Source: Luscinia megarhynchos
Taxonomy: Eukaryota; Chordata; Aves; Passeriformes; Turdidae
Assembly (NCBI GenBank): GCA_034336665.1
Contig: CM067566.1
Coordinates: forward strand, 16,164,330 to 16,228,329
DNA length: 64,000 bases
Direction of reading: 5' to 3'
Positions within the stretch are counted from its first letter, which is position 1. The number at the start of each line of letters is the position of its first letter. The notes below the pieces were generated by a model, which saw only the letters and a program-made list of their open reading frames with translations, ran no database searches and was not told the origin of the DNA. Both the position numbers and the translations under genes were made by a program. This document shows positions 12,540 to 22,888 of this stretch, in pieces.

Positions 12540-13857
12540 TTAAAATGGAGAAATGGAAGACCCAGGGACATCAGACTCACCTTGGAGCCTGGCTATATCA
12601 TGGAGCAAATAGATTGTATTGTAAACTGTGCATAAGCACATGGAAAATAGGAGATGATTGGTGACAGCCAACATGGCTTAACTAAGGGCAATTTATGTCT
12701 GACAGACTTTGTCAGCCTTCTTCAATATGATTCCAGTGTTGCTTGGTAAGGGAAGAGCAATTGACTCCATCTGCTTGAACTAGTGCAAAGCATCTGACAC
12801 TGTTCTGCATGACATCTTTGTCTCTAAACTGTAAAGACAGAGATTTGATTGATAGACCAGTCGTGGATACAGAATTGGCTGGATGTCCACACTTAAAGTC
12901 TTTAGGTCAACAGCTCCATATCCGAGTCGAGAGCAATGATGAGAGGCATTCCTCAGGTGTTGGAACAGGGACTGAAATTGACATTTTTGTTGGCAAAACT
13001 GAGTGCACCCTGAGCCAGTTTGCTGGTGATACCAGGCTGTGTGATGTGGTTGACACTCTGGAAAGAAGAAAAGCCATCTAAAAGAACCTGGGCAGGCTTA
13101 AAAGGTGGGTCTCTGCAAACCTCATGATGGCCAGCAAGGCAAGTGCAAGGTTCTGAACCTGGAACAGGGCAACAAAAGGCATAAATACAGGCTGGGGTGA
13201 AGAATGGATTGAGAGCAGTCCTGAGGAGTAAGGCTTGGGGGCACTGGTTGACAATAAGTTCAATATGATGTGGTAATGTGCATTCACAGCCCAAAAAGCC
13301 AACCATGACCTGCACTGCATCAAAAGCAAAGCAGCCAGCAGGCTGACAGAGGTGCTCCTATCCCTTTGCTGTCATCAGAACCCATCTGGAACACTGCATC
13401 CAGGTCTGGGGCTCCCCATATAGGAATGTGGACCTGTTGGAACAAGTCCAGAAGAAGGCCACAGAGATGATCAGAGTACTGGAGCACCTCTCCTGTGAAG
13501 ATCACCTGAGAGTTGCATTGCTCAGCCTGGAGAAGAGAATATCCAGGCAGATATTTTAATCTCCCAGTAGGAGACTGACAAAAATGATGGAGAGGGATTT
13601 TTTACAAGGACCTGAAGTGATAGGCCAAAGAGTAATGGCTTTAAAGTGGCAGAGATAGGTATAGATTAGAATTTGTAAAGAAATTCTTCACTGTGAGGGT
13701 GGTGAGGCCTGGAACAGGATGCCCAGAGAAATTGTGGATGCCCCATTCCTGGAAGTGTACAAGACAAATTTGGAGAGGCTGTTGAGTAATCTGGTCTAGC
13801 AGAGGATATCAGAACTAGATGATTTAAGATCCCTTCCACCCCAAATCATTCTATGCT
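12540..13857 (+). mobile_element. CR1 non-LTR retrotransposon, 5'-truncated, reverse-transcriptase half and 3' end
   Basis: About 1.3 kb aligns by eye with the 3' half of a CR1 LINE in the plus orientation. In order it shows 'catggagcaaatagattgta', 'gccaacatggcttaac', the RT core around 13019-13030, the C-terminal segment at 13377-13540, the 3' segment 'ttcttcactgtgagggtggt', and the terminal octamer ATTCTATG at 13848-13855, present once. The element is 5'-truncated, lacking ORF1 and the endonuclease, and carries many stops, frameshifts and small deletions, so it is old and dead. Its left end abuts an older LINE tail and its right end abuts an oppositely oriented CR1 ORF1 fragment. Confidence 0.9.
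12660..13800 (+). pseudogene. CR1 ORF2 remnant (reverse transcriptase palm to C-terminus), inactivated
   Basis: ORF2 encodes the endonuclease/reverse transcriptase that copies the CR1 RNA at the target site. Only the RT part remains. A 90-codon open piece (12809-13081) contains 'KTECTLSQFAGDTRLCDVVD' (nucleotides 12995-13054). FAGD at 13019-13030 stands where CR1 elements have the catalytic FADD, so one of the two metal-binding aspartates is glycine. A second open piece (13377-13540) reads RTHLEHCIQVWGSPYRNVDL and continues with 'KKATEMIRVLEHLSCEDHLR', the usual region after the palm. Between the pieces the frame shifts and stops, and part of the segment before FAGD is deleted. There is no promoter or start codon of its own; the 12809 Met is internal. 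Confidence 0.85.
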
Positions 13858-13859
13858 TC

Positions 13860-15230
13860 TTCTCTTCCTCCTCCCTGACAGAGACATCACATCCCTCTTC
13901 AGCAGACCAGCTTTTTCAGTGTCTAAGTAGCTGAACTCCTGGTTGTGGCACCAGTCCTGTCACCATTTGTTGATTTGCTAGATTTGGCTGGCCTTTTCAA
14001 ACCTTACCTTTGACTGGGAGGATTGATGACAACACTCCCTATGTTCCAGAGCCCCTTCCTGTCCCACCCAGGGCTCTGTAATCCTTGCTATACCTCAGAC
14101 TCTTCCTGGCTGTATTGTTGGTGTCTATGTGAAACAACAGCAGCAGATAATGATCAGCAAATTGTGTGACCCTTCACAGCCTCTCAGCGAGATCTCTGAA
14201 ACAAACCCCTGGTGAGCAGCACACCTCTCCAGATAGTGTGGCACACAACAAATGGGGCCTTTCCCACATTCACACCTTTCAGAAACAAGCTGTCTAAAGT
14301 TATCACCCATTGCCTTTTCTTAGTTGGGCTACCTGCTATGTGGGGGCCTCTCCAGCATCTCTCCTGAAGTGACAAGTCTTTCCTCTTCCTTCTGCAGACC
14401 AGTGAAGTGAGTCTGCAAGGGCACCAGAGGCTTTGGGAGGAAGTCACTTCCTCCTGAAGGTCTTTGCCATTGCAAGTTTCCATTCTTTGCAGGTTATTGT
14501 CCTGTCTCCCTCCTGTGTATGTTGGTGGGAGAGTTCTTGGATGTTTGGTCACAGAAGTGCAGGTTCCATGAGCTTGGAACCTGCTGTCTCAGCCCTTCTC
14601 AACCTCCCTGTTGCTACATTCTTCTCACTGCCTCTTGTAGCTCAACCACCTCCCTGTGTCCCTGACCCAAGAGAAAGATTTTGGCACAGGTCATCACAGC
14701 AGGATAGTGGGCACTCATCTGAGATCAAAGTCGCTGTTCCATCAGGTGGTTTCATCATCTATTCTGGCTGTGGCTGGTGTCTCCACTCACACAGACCTGC
14801 TGAAGGAAAGAAGCTGAAGGTCACACCTCAGACTGCAGAAGTGCCCTTGACCTGTGCAGATGCTCACAGTTTGGTGCCCAGTTACTGGGGTGTATGTACT
14901 TCAGGTGTCTCCCATTGCACGTGGACCGTGGAATGTTCCTCCTTCAAAGAGGTTCCCTCTTGCTCTAACTGCTGTGTGAACCTCCCTGGATGATGTGCCA
15001 CACCCTTTACCCACTCTAGTCATGGTGCTCCTGCTTGCTTGTGCTCTCCAGGGCTGTCTCTGTAGGAGTGAGGGGCAGCCACCATCACTTGGCCCCACAA
15101 CTCGACAGTTTCTCTTGTGCAAGCTGCCAGCTCCTGGCAAGCCTTGGCTCTCCCCTAGCATTTCCCTGGCTCAGGAAACTCACCCTGGATTCCCAGTTCT
15201 GCTGCAAAACATGCCTGCACTGAAGTAAAA
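13860..15230 (-). mobile_element. CR1 non-LTR retrotransposon, ORF1-containing 5' part, inverted
   Basis: Read on the minus strand, this GC-richer block follows CR1 ORF1, a region kept in few genomic copies because most are 5'-truncated. The lower-coordinate end corresponds to the C-terminal part of ORF1 and the higher end to its N-terminus and leader. The strongest match is at 14040-14160 on the minus strand: 'ADHYLLLLFHIDTNNTARKS' followed by 'DYRALGG' and 'SSILPVKGK', against the usual 'YPLLLLHVGTNDTAR ... DYRALG ... SSILPVKG'. ORF2 and the 3' end are absent where the plus-strand CR1 begins. The upper boundary is approximate. Identification by motif order is good; the subfamily is unknown. 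Confidence 0.8.
13880..15023 (-). pseudogene. CR1 ORF1 remnant with SGNH-esterase-like domain, inactivated
   Basis: CR1 ORF1p is an RNA-binding/esterase protein with an SGNH-hydrolase fold. A plausible old start is the minus-strand ATG at 15023-15021 ('MTRVGKGCGTSSR...'). Block I, normally GDS, reads 'VITLDSLF' at about 14280-14307 (LDS at 14289-14297): the serine is kept but the glycine is lost. Block III, normally GTND, reads DTNN near 14120-14132, losing both the glycine and the aspartate. Downstream, 'DWCHNQEFSYLDTEKAGLL' (about 13910-13970) fits the C-terminal 'GWCR.QGF.F.D....' stretch. Stops and frameshifts separate these parts, so it cannot be expressed as one protein. The 186-codon plus-strand frame at 14433-14993 is an antisense artefact of this remnant. 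Confidence 0.75.
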
Positions 15231-16305
15231 TGACTTAAAATTCATCTTGAAATCATATTGAAAAATTCCTACCTCTTATTCATGCTTTTCCACTTAAGTG
15301 ATCCTCTGCATCAATTATATTCCTAATTTTCATCAGATGTGAGAATCTGCCTTCCTTGAATCATGGCCTATTTCTGTTATTTGTGTTGATTTTCTTTTAT
15401 TTGCTTACATTGAATAGAACTTTTGACCACTATTCAACCATCAATTTCTATCTGAGTGACTATTACATTGTCATTATCTCTTGTGATGGAATTCAATACC
15501 GTGAGATCCATGAAAATACTGTACAATACCTTTTGTGTTAAAAAATTATCTTGTATGATTACTTAAATACTTTAATGGTGTTTTATTACTGCCTGCCTGA
15601 AACCTTCAACATTTCTCTGAATGCTAGTTCTGCATTATATATTTTTTCTTTCTGCAAAGTCTGGACAGACAATGAGAAGATCATGGTTTCCATATGAGTG
15701 TATGGTCTGTCACAAACTCCAACAGACCTTCCTTTCCAGGCAACGTTCATGAGTGTGCTTATTTGCAATTATTCTAGGATCCAACCACCCAAACTATTCA
15801 TGGTTTTACAATAAAGAATGCCTGTTGTAAGTAATGCCATCTGTTATGCCCTCTGTATGTTCCATTTTTTCTATGAAACTTACATGATTTTAGGAAAATA
15901 ACTGAGTGAGCCCCCCAACTCATTTCACAGGTTCCATTCACGTAACATTTTTCTCGCCAGCAAGAATTCCAGTTTGGCTTGTTTGTTACCCTTTTTCCTA
16001 CTACCTAGATGCTAAAATCTACCATTTGCTTTGTGTTTATCATTTTTCATTTTGCATGTTGCTTGCCTTGCTCTTAATTTTATAGTATTTAGCGAGGTCT
16101 TTGTTGAGTTTACAGCATAATGCTGCTTGAATGTGACCACAGCAAAAGCTGTGAGATTAATAAGGACTTCCTGAAAGCATTCTCTATTGTCTGGTATCAA
16201 TGTCCACCTTTTGGATATGAGACTAGCAGCTGGTCCCTGATAGACAGGAGAATGAGGCACTTTACTTAAGCCAGAAATCTTAAAAAACATCTCAAAAAAG
16301 TGAGA
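15231..16305. other. AT-rich sequence, nothing recognised
   Basis: No repeat, exon or RNA is supported. The open frames at 15356-15541 (plus) and 16290-16012 (minus) show no known motif. Confidence 0.55.
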
Positions 16306-16307
16306 GC

Positions 16308-16362
16308 AGGGAGGTTGGACCAGATGACACTGTAGTGTCTTCTAACCTTACTGTGATTCATG
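16308..16362 (+). repeat. short CR1 3'-terminal remnant
   Basis: A 55-bp piece reads 'agggaggttggaccagatga' and then, a few bases on, 'gtgtcttctaaccttactgt' and 'gattcatg'. This follows the canonical CR1 ending 'GAGGTTGGACTAGATGA ... GTCCCTTCCAACC ... TGATTCTATG'. Only the last part of an element is present, so orientation is clear but age and subfamily are not. A chance match cannot be fully excluded at this length. Confidence 0.55.
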
Positions 16363-19300
16363 GCAGAACCTGGTCTGATGCAATTAAGCCCTGACTTCCC
16401 ACCTGATCATTGCCAGCAGCTGCAGAGAAGTAACAAAACTGGGAACATAATTCCAGTGAGTGGGAGGTCAGTGTAACATCCATCTTCTTATCTTCTTCTG
16501 CTCATTTGCACATGGCTGCGCTTTTTTTCTTTTGCCTTGGTCAAACAGTCTCTCAAGCATTTCAGTAATGCTTGCTTCACTGCATATTTTGTTAGCTTGT
16601 CAGATTTCTGTAACTCATTTGGAAATTGTTTTCTTTAAAACGAAGTGGATAAAGTGAATGCAGACTTTTCAGCTTTCATAGTTAAAAGCGTGTTTAAGAC
16701 AACAATAACAACACTAAAAAAGAGAAGGGTATGTAAATGTTAAACTTCATAGATACTTGTGTGGTTTATCTTTTTCCCTAAAGCCTTAGGCTCTGTCATT
16801 GGTATGAACTAACAAATTAGCATTTGATAAATAACACTCTATCAGAGGAATCTGGGTAATGCTCATATCTCACCATTAAATATAAAGGGAAGCCTAAGTA
16901 CCCAGTGTTAGAACAGAAAACTACTTCTGGAGATGATTTCTGAATTCTCTATGTTCATTGAAAAATGGATTGAAATTATTGATGTTCAAGTATTAACAAG
17001 TTTAATTACCATTGTTGGTGCTTTTATCTGTGAAACAACCTACCATTCCCCGCCTCTGTATTGCCCATGCAAAGCAGAGCTGCAAGGATGTGGTAAGTGC
17101 CAGATGTATGCTTCTATCTGTGAGGCATTCTATATCACTGCTCCTTAGTCGCCTCAGAGCATGCTGAGATGTGGATACTTGGGGCCATCATGTTCACAAG
17201 ACAGCTCACACAGCAGAAAAATGAGCAGAAACAGGGGATGAGGACATGCCAAGGGCTTGCTTCATCCAATGCACTGCATTGCAGAAGAAGATGGCAATAC
17301 TGATCAGTCAATGAATTCATCTGACCCCTTGATCTTAAACTCGTACTCCCTGGGTGACAGAGAGCTGTGAGATAAAGTTGTAAAGAAAAGGTGAAATAAT
17401 ATATGATTAATCTTTTTTAACCATCAATTTATGTGATACTTTGCATTACATTCATTATCAAATCAGCAACAATTAAAATTCAACTGTTATATTTTTAAAT
17501 AGTTCTTAAAACAAATATAATTTTATATAGCTAAAGCATTTCACACATGCCAAAATTTCTTTAGTGTGCTTCAATTTACAGGCATTACATCACACCTGTA
17601 AAAGAGAGGAAATACTACAGGTGAAACTAATTGGGATTGGAATGGCAAAGATAGTAGAAAATAAAGATTTCTTGGGAAAAAAAGTGGGTCTGTGAACAGA
17701 ATGATGAAAGAGTAAAGAATGAATGGAATTTCCCAAAAACATAGGAGAGTATTTGAAATTATTTTGACTGAAAAGCAAAATGAAAGGGCGTTATTCTACT
17801 GAGATTGCTTAAAGAAACCAAAACAGCTTTCAATTAAAAGTCAGAGCAGACAGGAATTTCTCTACTAAACATTATCCAGCTATTTCTGCAGCTAGCTTTT
17901 CAAATCAGGTCAATATTGGCAGGCAAGGGAATCCACAAGTGGCACAGTAAAAGACATATTAAAAAATGGTTGTGGATGATGTGCAGAACTTACTTTTCCA
18001 ATGAGAAAAAAGAAGATAAATGCAGAAGCAAAAAATTATTCTCAATGCCTGGGAAATATGAAAGTAAGATGTGTTTTTTAGTCACAGGAAACAGTCCACC
18101 TGAGAAAAGATTTCAAAATTCAATTGAAAATAAGAGCAGAGAAGTTTTGAGTAAGCATAGATGAATACAAATAAATACCTAAAAGGCAGAGAGAAATTGA
18201 AAAGTAAAAGAGATCTAGTGATCTGAGCAGAAAGTATAGGTCAATGTACAGGAACCTGCATGCTAAAAAATCAAGCAGAAAGCCAAAGAGCATAGCATGA
18301 AGTAGGATAGGCATTTACTTAAAGATTTGGGTTAATTTGTCTGTAATAGCACAGAATTAGTATATTGATGTGCAAAAAATTATAGTTTTGGGGAAATATT
18401 TGCTACAATATGTGGCTGAAGGATGGGATAGCAGAAATATTTTGGAGAGAATGAAACCAAAATAATGTGCTACTCAAGAAGAGAACTAAGTTTCACTGAC
18501 TTGGACGAATTAACTAACTTGAAAAACTAAGATTGATCTGGCTGAAATAATCAAGAGGTTTTTGATTAATTCTAAGTTTTGGGTATGTTTTAAGCAGGAT
18601 TTTTTTGATATGTTAATAAGCAAGAACAAATTTAAATTACATAAAACAAGAAAATATGTCCAATACAAAGTAAGAGAGAGACTAATTCCAGATTAGTTTA
18701 GGGTATATAGGAACAGAAAATTGTCCTGCACAACAGTCTGCATGAGAGGGGAAATGAAGGAATAAACAATTCTTTCAATGGTCACCTAAGATATAGAGCA
18801 GAGCCTGGGAGCACTTCAGTCATTGCACTCTCTTTAGGGTTGCAGATTTCCAAGGTAGTGCATAAGACTGATAGAAGTGAATGATGTGAATTTCTCTGTA
18901 ATTTGCTCCACAGAAACATCACTGTTAAACTTTGTTTAAACCACATCCAATAAAGACTTGTGGAAACTAATCGACTGTGAAGAGAAGGTTGTAAGATTTT
19001 TACTGAGGTGCCAGGATACAACTTTGATTAATTGGATATTAAATGACACTCAGTAATTTGACTGGTCATGAATTAATGGCTTTTCCTCCTGCTGATAGGT
19101 CTCATACCTCACTTATCACTATGTCAGACGTTTGATATAAAGTATTAAATCACTTTGAACATTTTTTAGATTACTCAATTATAAGCCTTGTGACTGTTTA
19201 ATCTCATATCATTTGTTTGATGACAGCCCGTTACATTAAAAAGTCTAGAGGAATCTAATGACTCAGTTATGAAAATTTTGCACTTAGCAGCAATTAGCTA

Positions 19301-22300
19301 GAACACCTGGTTGCAAGTAAAAGACAGGAAAGCAGTTTCTTGGAGATGACCTCGTTGCAGAATAGAAGAATCATCAGGGTTTACAGTGGGTAAAAAACCC
19401 TGCAAATTTAGAGAGACCAATGAAAAAAGGGGAAAGACACAATGGAGCACAGATCATATTTTATCCTGCTGTGCTTTGTTATGACAAAGCATGAACAGAA
19501 ATAATAAAATGACAAAACTATGTCTCCATGGAAATGTCCAGAATTTGCCAGAGTAATGCATTCCCATTCTAAAACAAGTCCAAAATAAAGGTATTTAATG
19601 GAGGAGTGAAACCAGCAGTGAACATTCATATTGAACAGGTTTTGTGAATACATTTATTTTTTGAGTCCATAGAAAATTTTCAGCTGTATTAAGGTCCGCA
19701 GACTTTTGCTTCAGTTTGGCAATATTTTTCTTAAGCACAGATTAGAAATGCAGCCTCTTATCTTGCATTTTAATTGACTTAAATTGACTAGCTGTGTGCT
19801 TATAGATCATCACTGATACCAGTTAGCCCTGCAAATATTTATGCAGAATGAATTGAAGTACCATGGCTTTTCTGCCACAAGATGAAAGGCAGGAGAGGAG
19901 AAAGAGAGAAGTGTGATGAGTCCTCCCTATTTGTATTACATTGCATTGCTTCTGCAAGGGGATCCACAAGGGATCCACAAGCTGCTCCCAGAGAGAGAAA
20001 TGAGACAGGGAGAGTCACACTGTCTGGTGTCCCTGTAGGCCCAGGATCAAGATGCCATGGTATTAATTGCCAGTAAAAAGAAAAAAAAAAAAACATGTAA
20101 GAACATAATTAAATAGGAAAAGTAAGGTAAAATACTATTAAAAATCCATAATAATAATGATGCAATTGACATCTGGCACCACTTTGCATTTATATAGAGT
20201 GATTGAACTGACTAATTGAACTTTTGTTTCATAATTTTTGTGACAAGGCTTAGTAAAATTGTAGACCAAAATTGTCCTTGATTTTGCCCCATTTTGCCAT
20301 GCAAACTCCACCATGAAAACTCAAACTTTGTTTCCTTTCTTTTCTCAGTTTTTGCTGTCATGGGGATGATTTTTGTACAAGTAAAGCCAAAGAGAAGATC
20401 TAGGTCTGAAAAAATATTATGGTAAAACATAGTGTCCAAATTTAATTTCCTTATGTACTGTCAACACAGATTTATGTTGTACTATTTCAGAGGCAGACTC
20501 TGGTTTTGAACTTTTGATTTCCAGCTGTTGTACATTTCCTCTAGAGAAAAGGTGGTAATCCACACTGGTGTGTGTAATTTTGAAACAGTTTGAGTCACAG
20601 ACCACTATTATGATTATCAAAATCTGGAATTACCTGTTTAATATGTTAGGCTAGAAAATGAGAGTGTAGTTTAATAGTACATTACATATACATGGTACAT
20701 GCATCCAATAGTACATTAGATCCAAGCTGAAGAGAAAATCTACTGCAAATACCATTTACAATTTCAGTAAATCATGGCTGACCCTGTTCTGAAAAACCCA
20801 TAACTACTAAATCCACAGATGACTTCCTGAAGTACCTTTCATCTATGTAGCTTTGCTTCTGTAAAGATAACTAAGCCAGCCTAGTAATTTTTGCAATGAA
20901 AAATTTGCTCCATACAAATAATGCTAAAAATACAGCTACACAAGACTTGAGGATTTTTAGCATACCGCCAGTGGTGAAAAAACACCCAGTTGCACTTAAA
21001 TTGTGATTCAGAGATGCTTCATTCACCAAACACCTGCAAACAAATAGTGTCTTCAGACCTCATAGGAAACTGACTCTCATTTATTTCCAAACTTCTAGAC
21101 AACATACCTTGCACTATCTCAGAAGAGTCTTTAGAATTATATTGGAACAGAAAGGGCCCAAATATGTTGGCATTCAAGAAGAACTCATAAAGTTTTGCTG
21201 TTTGGGCTCTATACCACTTCAGTAGAATGCAAACAGGAGAAAGTCTGCTCCTTAGGCCATATACTTTATACATCATAGCAAAAACAGTTGTTGATGAAAG
21301 GATACCACTTTGAATACCAAAACCTTGTGTTACATGGTCACACAGGAATGCTTCACTCAGGCTCAAGATGGTGCATTGTGGAAGAGCATAAAGCTGGGAG
21401 TGTTTTGAAAACTATTATCTCCATGTTGTCTTTTTTCTATTCTGGCAATAAGAAAGTCAAATATAATATGGCAAAGTTATGTGACAGATTGTAATTTCCA
21501 ATTAGAAGCCCCAAAAACTACAAAGGTGTATTGCACTATATCTTCATTGAAAGCAGCAAAAGCAGAGAGCTGTCCTGAGTTCAAATTCTTTATAAAAGTA
21601 AAGGTAAACTCATTTTTCTCTTGCTTCTTGAACCACTAATGAGGGACTATATAGGTTTTAGTCCCAGCAAGCCCTGATGTGATGAGATGACAAGGTGGGC
21701 CAGTATAAATTCATGCAACGATAAACAAAAGGGTCCCAAGTCTTTTATCTGGTGTGCACTTATGATGCATAATATTGCAAATAGGGTCAAATTTCTTCTC
21801 CATGATACCCATGGCAGCATTCAACAGATAAAATGTTGCTGGAGAAAACAGAATATGATGGACTGGCAGGCCATATCCCAAACAATGCAAGATTTTAACC
21901 CTGTTACAAGGAAGAGTGTTTGACATAAAGTTGTGACATTCACATGTGGCTTTGTAGCAATTCAATTTAGTATGGAATACAAATTCTCTCTTATAAAGCT
22001 TGTGGAAAATTCCCAACTGAAGTTCATATAGTCTGTTTAAAATTAATTATTCTAGGTACATATTCTAGGTATGCAACTCAACATTTAAAAGATGATTCAC
22101 ATTATAGTATCATTACATTAAGAAGAAAAGCAATTAATTTAAAAATAGTCATACAGAATTTCCACTCCAGCTGAATCAACACCACTTTAGTATAGTCCTC
22201 AAATCCCATTTAAACCCTTGGGGCCATAGTATCCACTGTGAAAACACTTGTGGACTGACTGTCCCTGCCCAGCCTAACCTGGGGCTCTGCCTCACTCTGC

Positions 22301-22793
22301 CATGGCCCCATTTCAGCCCAGATGGGGACATCAGTCCCTAGTGATATTGGTGGAATGTTAAATATTTGATTCTTCTGCTTCTCCTGGTTTCTCACCCTGA
22401 GCCTGGTTTCCCACCTTGCTGTTTCTGCTGTGGGACCTTGTGCCTGGCACCATTCTCCACCCATCACACTCATGTTTCTTGGATTGGGCATCACTTTGGT
22501 GGGTCACCCTTGGTCTGGCCCATCCTCCCTCACTGAGCAGCCTGGAACTCATTCTCCCTGGCACACTAGTCCAGGTCCTTCAAAGCTATCAGGAGCTTAG
22601 ATGTTCATCCACTTCAATTCTAGTTGCTTCTGTGTGAACCTAGACAAATCTTTTGAAGTTTAGAACAGGGTATGTAGCCATCAAACCTCAGACAGCTTTT
22701 AGTCCTGTAGGATTTTTAATTTCATGTTGGTCTTCTGGGGTAATTTAACTACCAATTTTTTTGATTAGAAATGGAATTAGGAAAATTTGGTAT
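16363..22793. other. AT-rich non-coding stretch
   Basis: No gene is recognised. A GC-richer block at about 19840-20076 ends in an A-rich run (about 20077-20093), which could mark an old retroposed sequence, but no target duplication or family was found. It contains a small 11-bp tandem repeat at 19960-19981 (ggatccacaag twice). A second GC-richer block at about 22210-22640 has overlapping open frames on both strands (94 codons minus, 73 codons plus) without recognisable domains and is unassigned. Confidence 0.5.
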
Positions 22794-22888
22794 TTTTAAC
22801 ACTTTTTCTTATATTTTGTTAACGAATTTGTGCTTTAGGAGGTTTTAACACTTTTCTTATGTTTTGTTAACAAATTTATGCTTTAGGA
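22794..22888. repeat. tandem duplication, about 47 bp x 2
   Basis: Copy 1 (22794-22840) and copy 2 (22843-22888) share the order TTTTAACACTTTT, CTTAT, TTTTGTTAAC, AAATTT or GAATTT, and GCTTTAGGA, with a few substitutions and one length change in the T run. The 2-bp spacer is gg. A third, partial echo (ttttgttatt) follows. This is a local duplication of AT-rich sequence with no sign of function. Confidence 0.85.

Noticed and set aside
13855..13860. Twin-priming inversion as a single-event explanation for the opposed CR1 pieces.
   Set aside because: Twin-priming places the inverted part upstream of the sense 3' end. Here the opposite-strand piece lies downstream of the 3' terminal octamer.
14433..14993. 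A 186-codon plus-strand open frame, the longest in the window, as a candidate gene.
   Set aside because: It lies antisense to the inverted CR1 ORF1 remnant, whose minus-strand frames show recognisable esterase-domain motifs. The plus-strand product has none.
19840..20095. A GC-richer block ending in an A run, considered as a processed pseudogene.
   Set aside because: No parent gene is recognisable, no target-site duplication was found, and the frames are short and uninformative.
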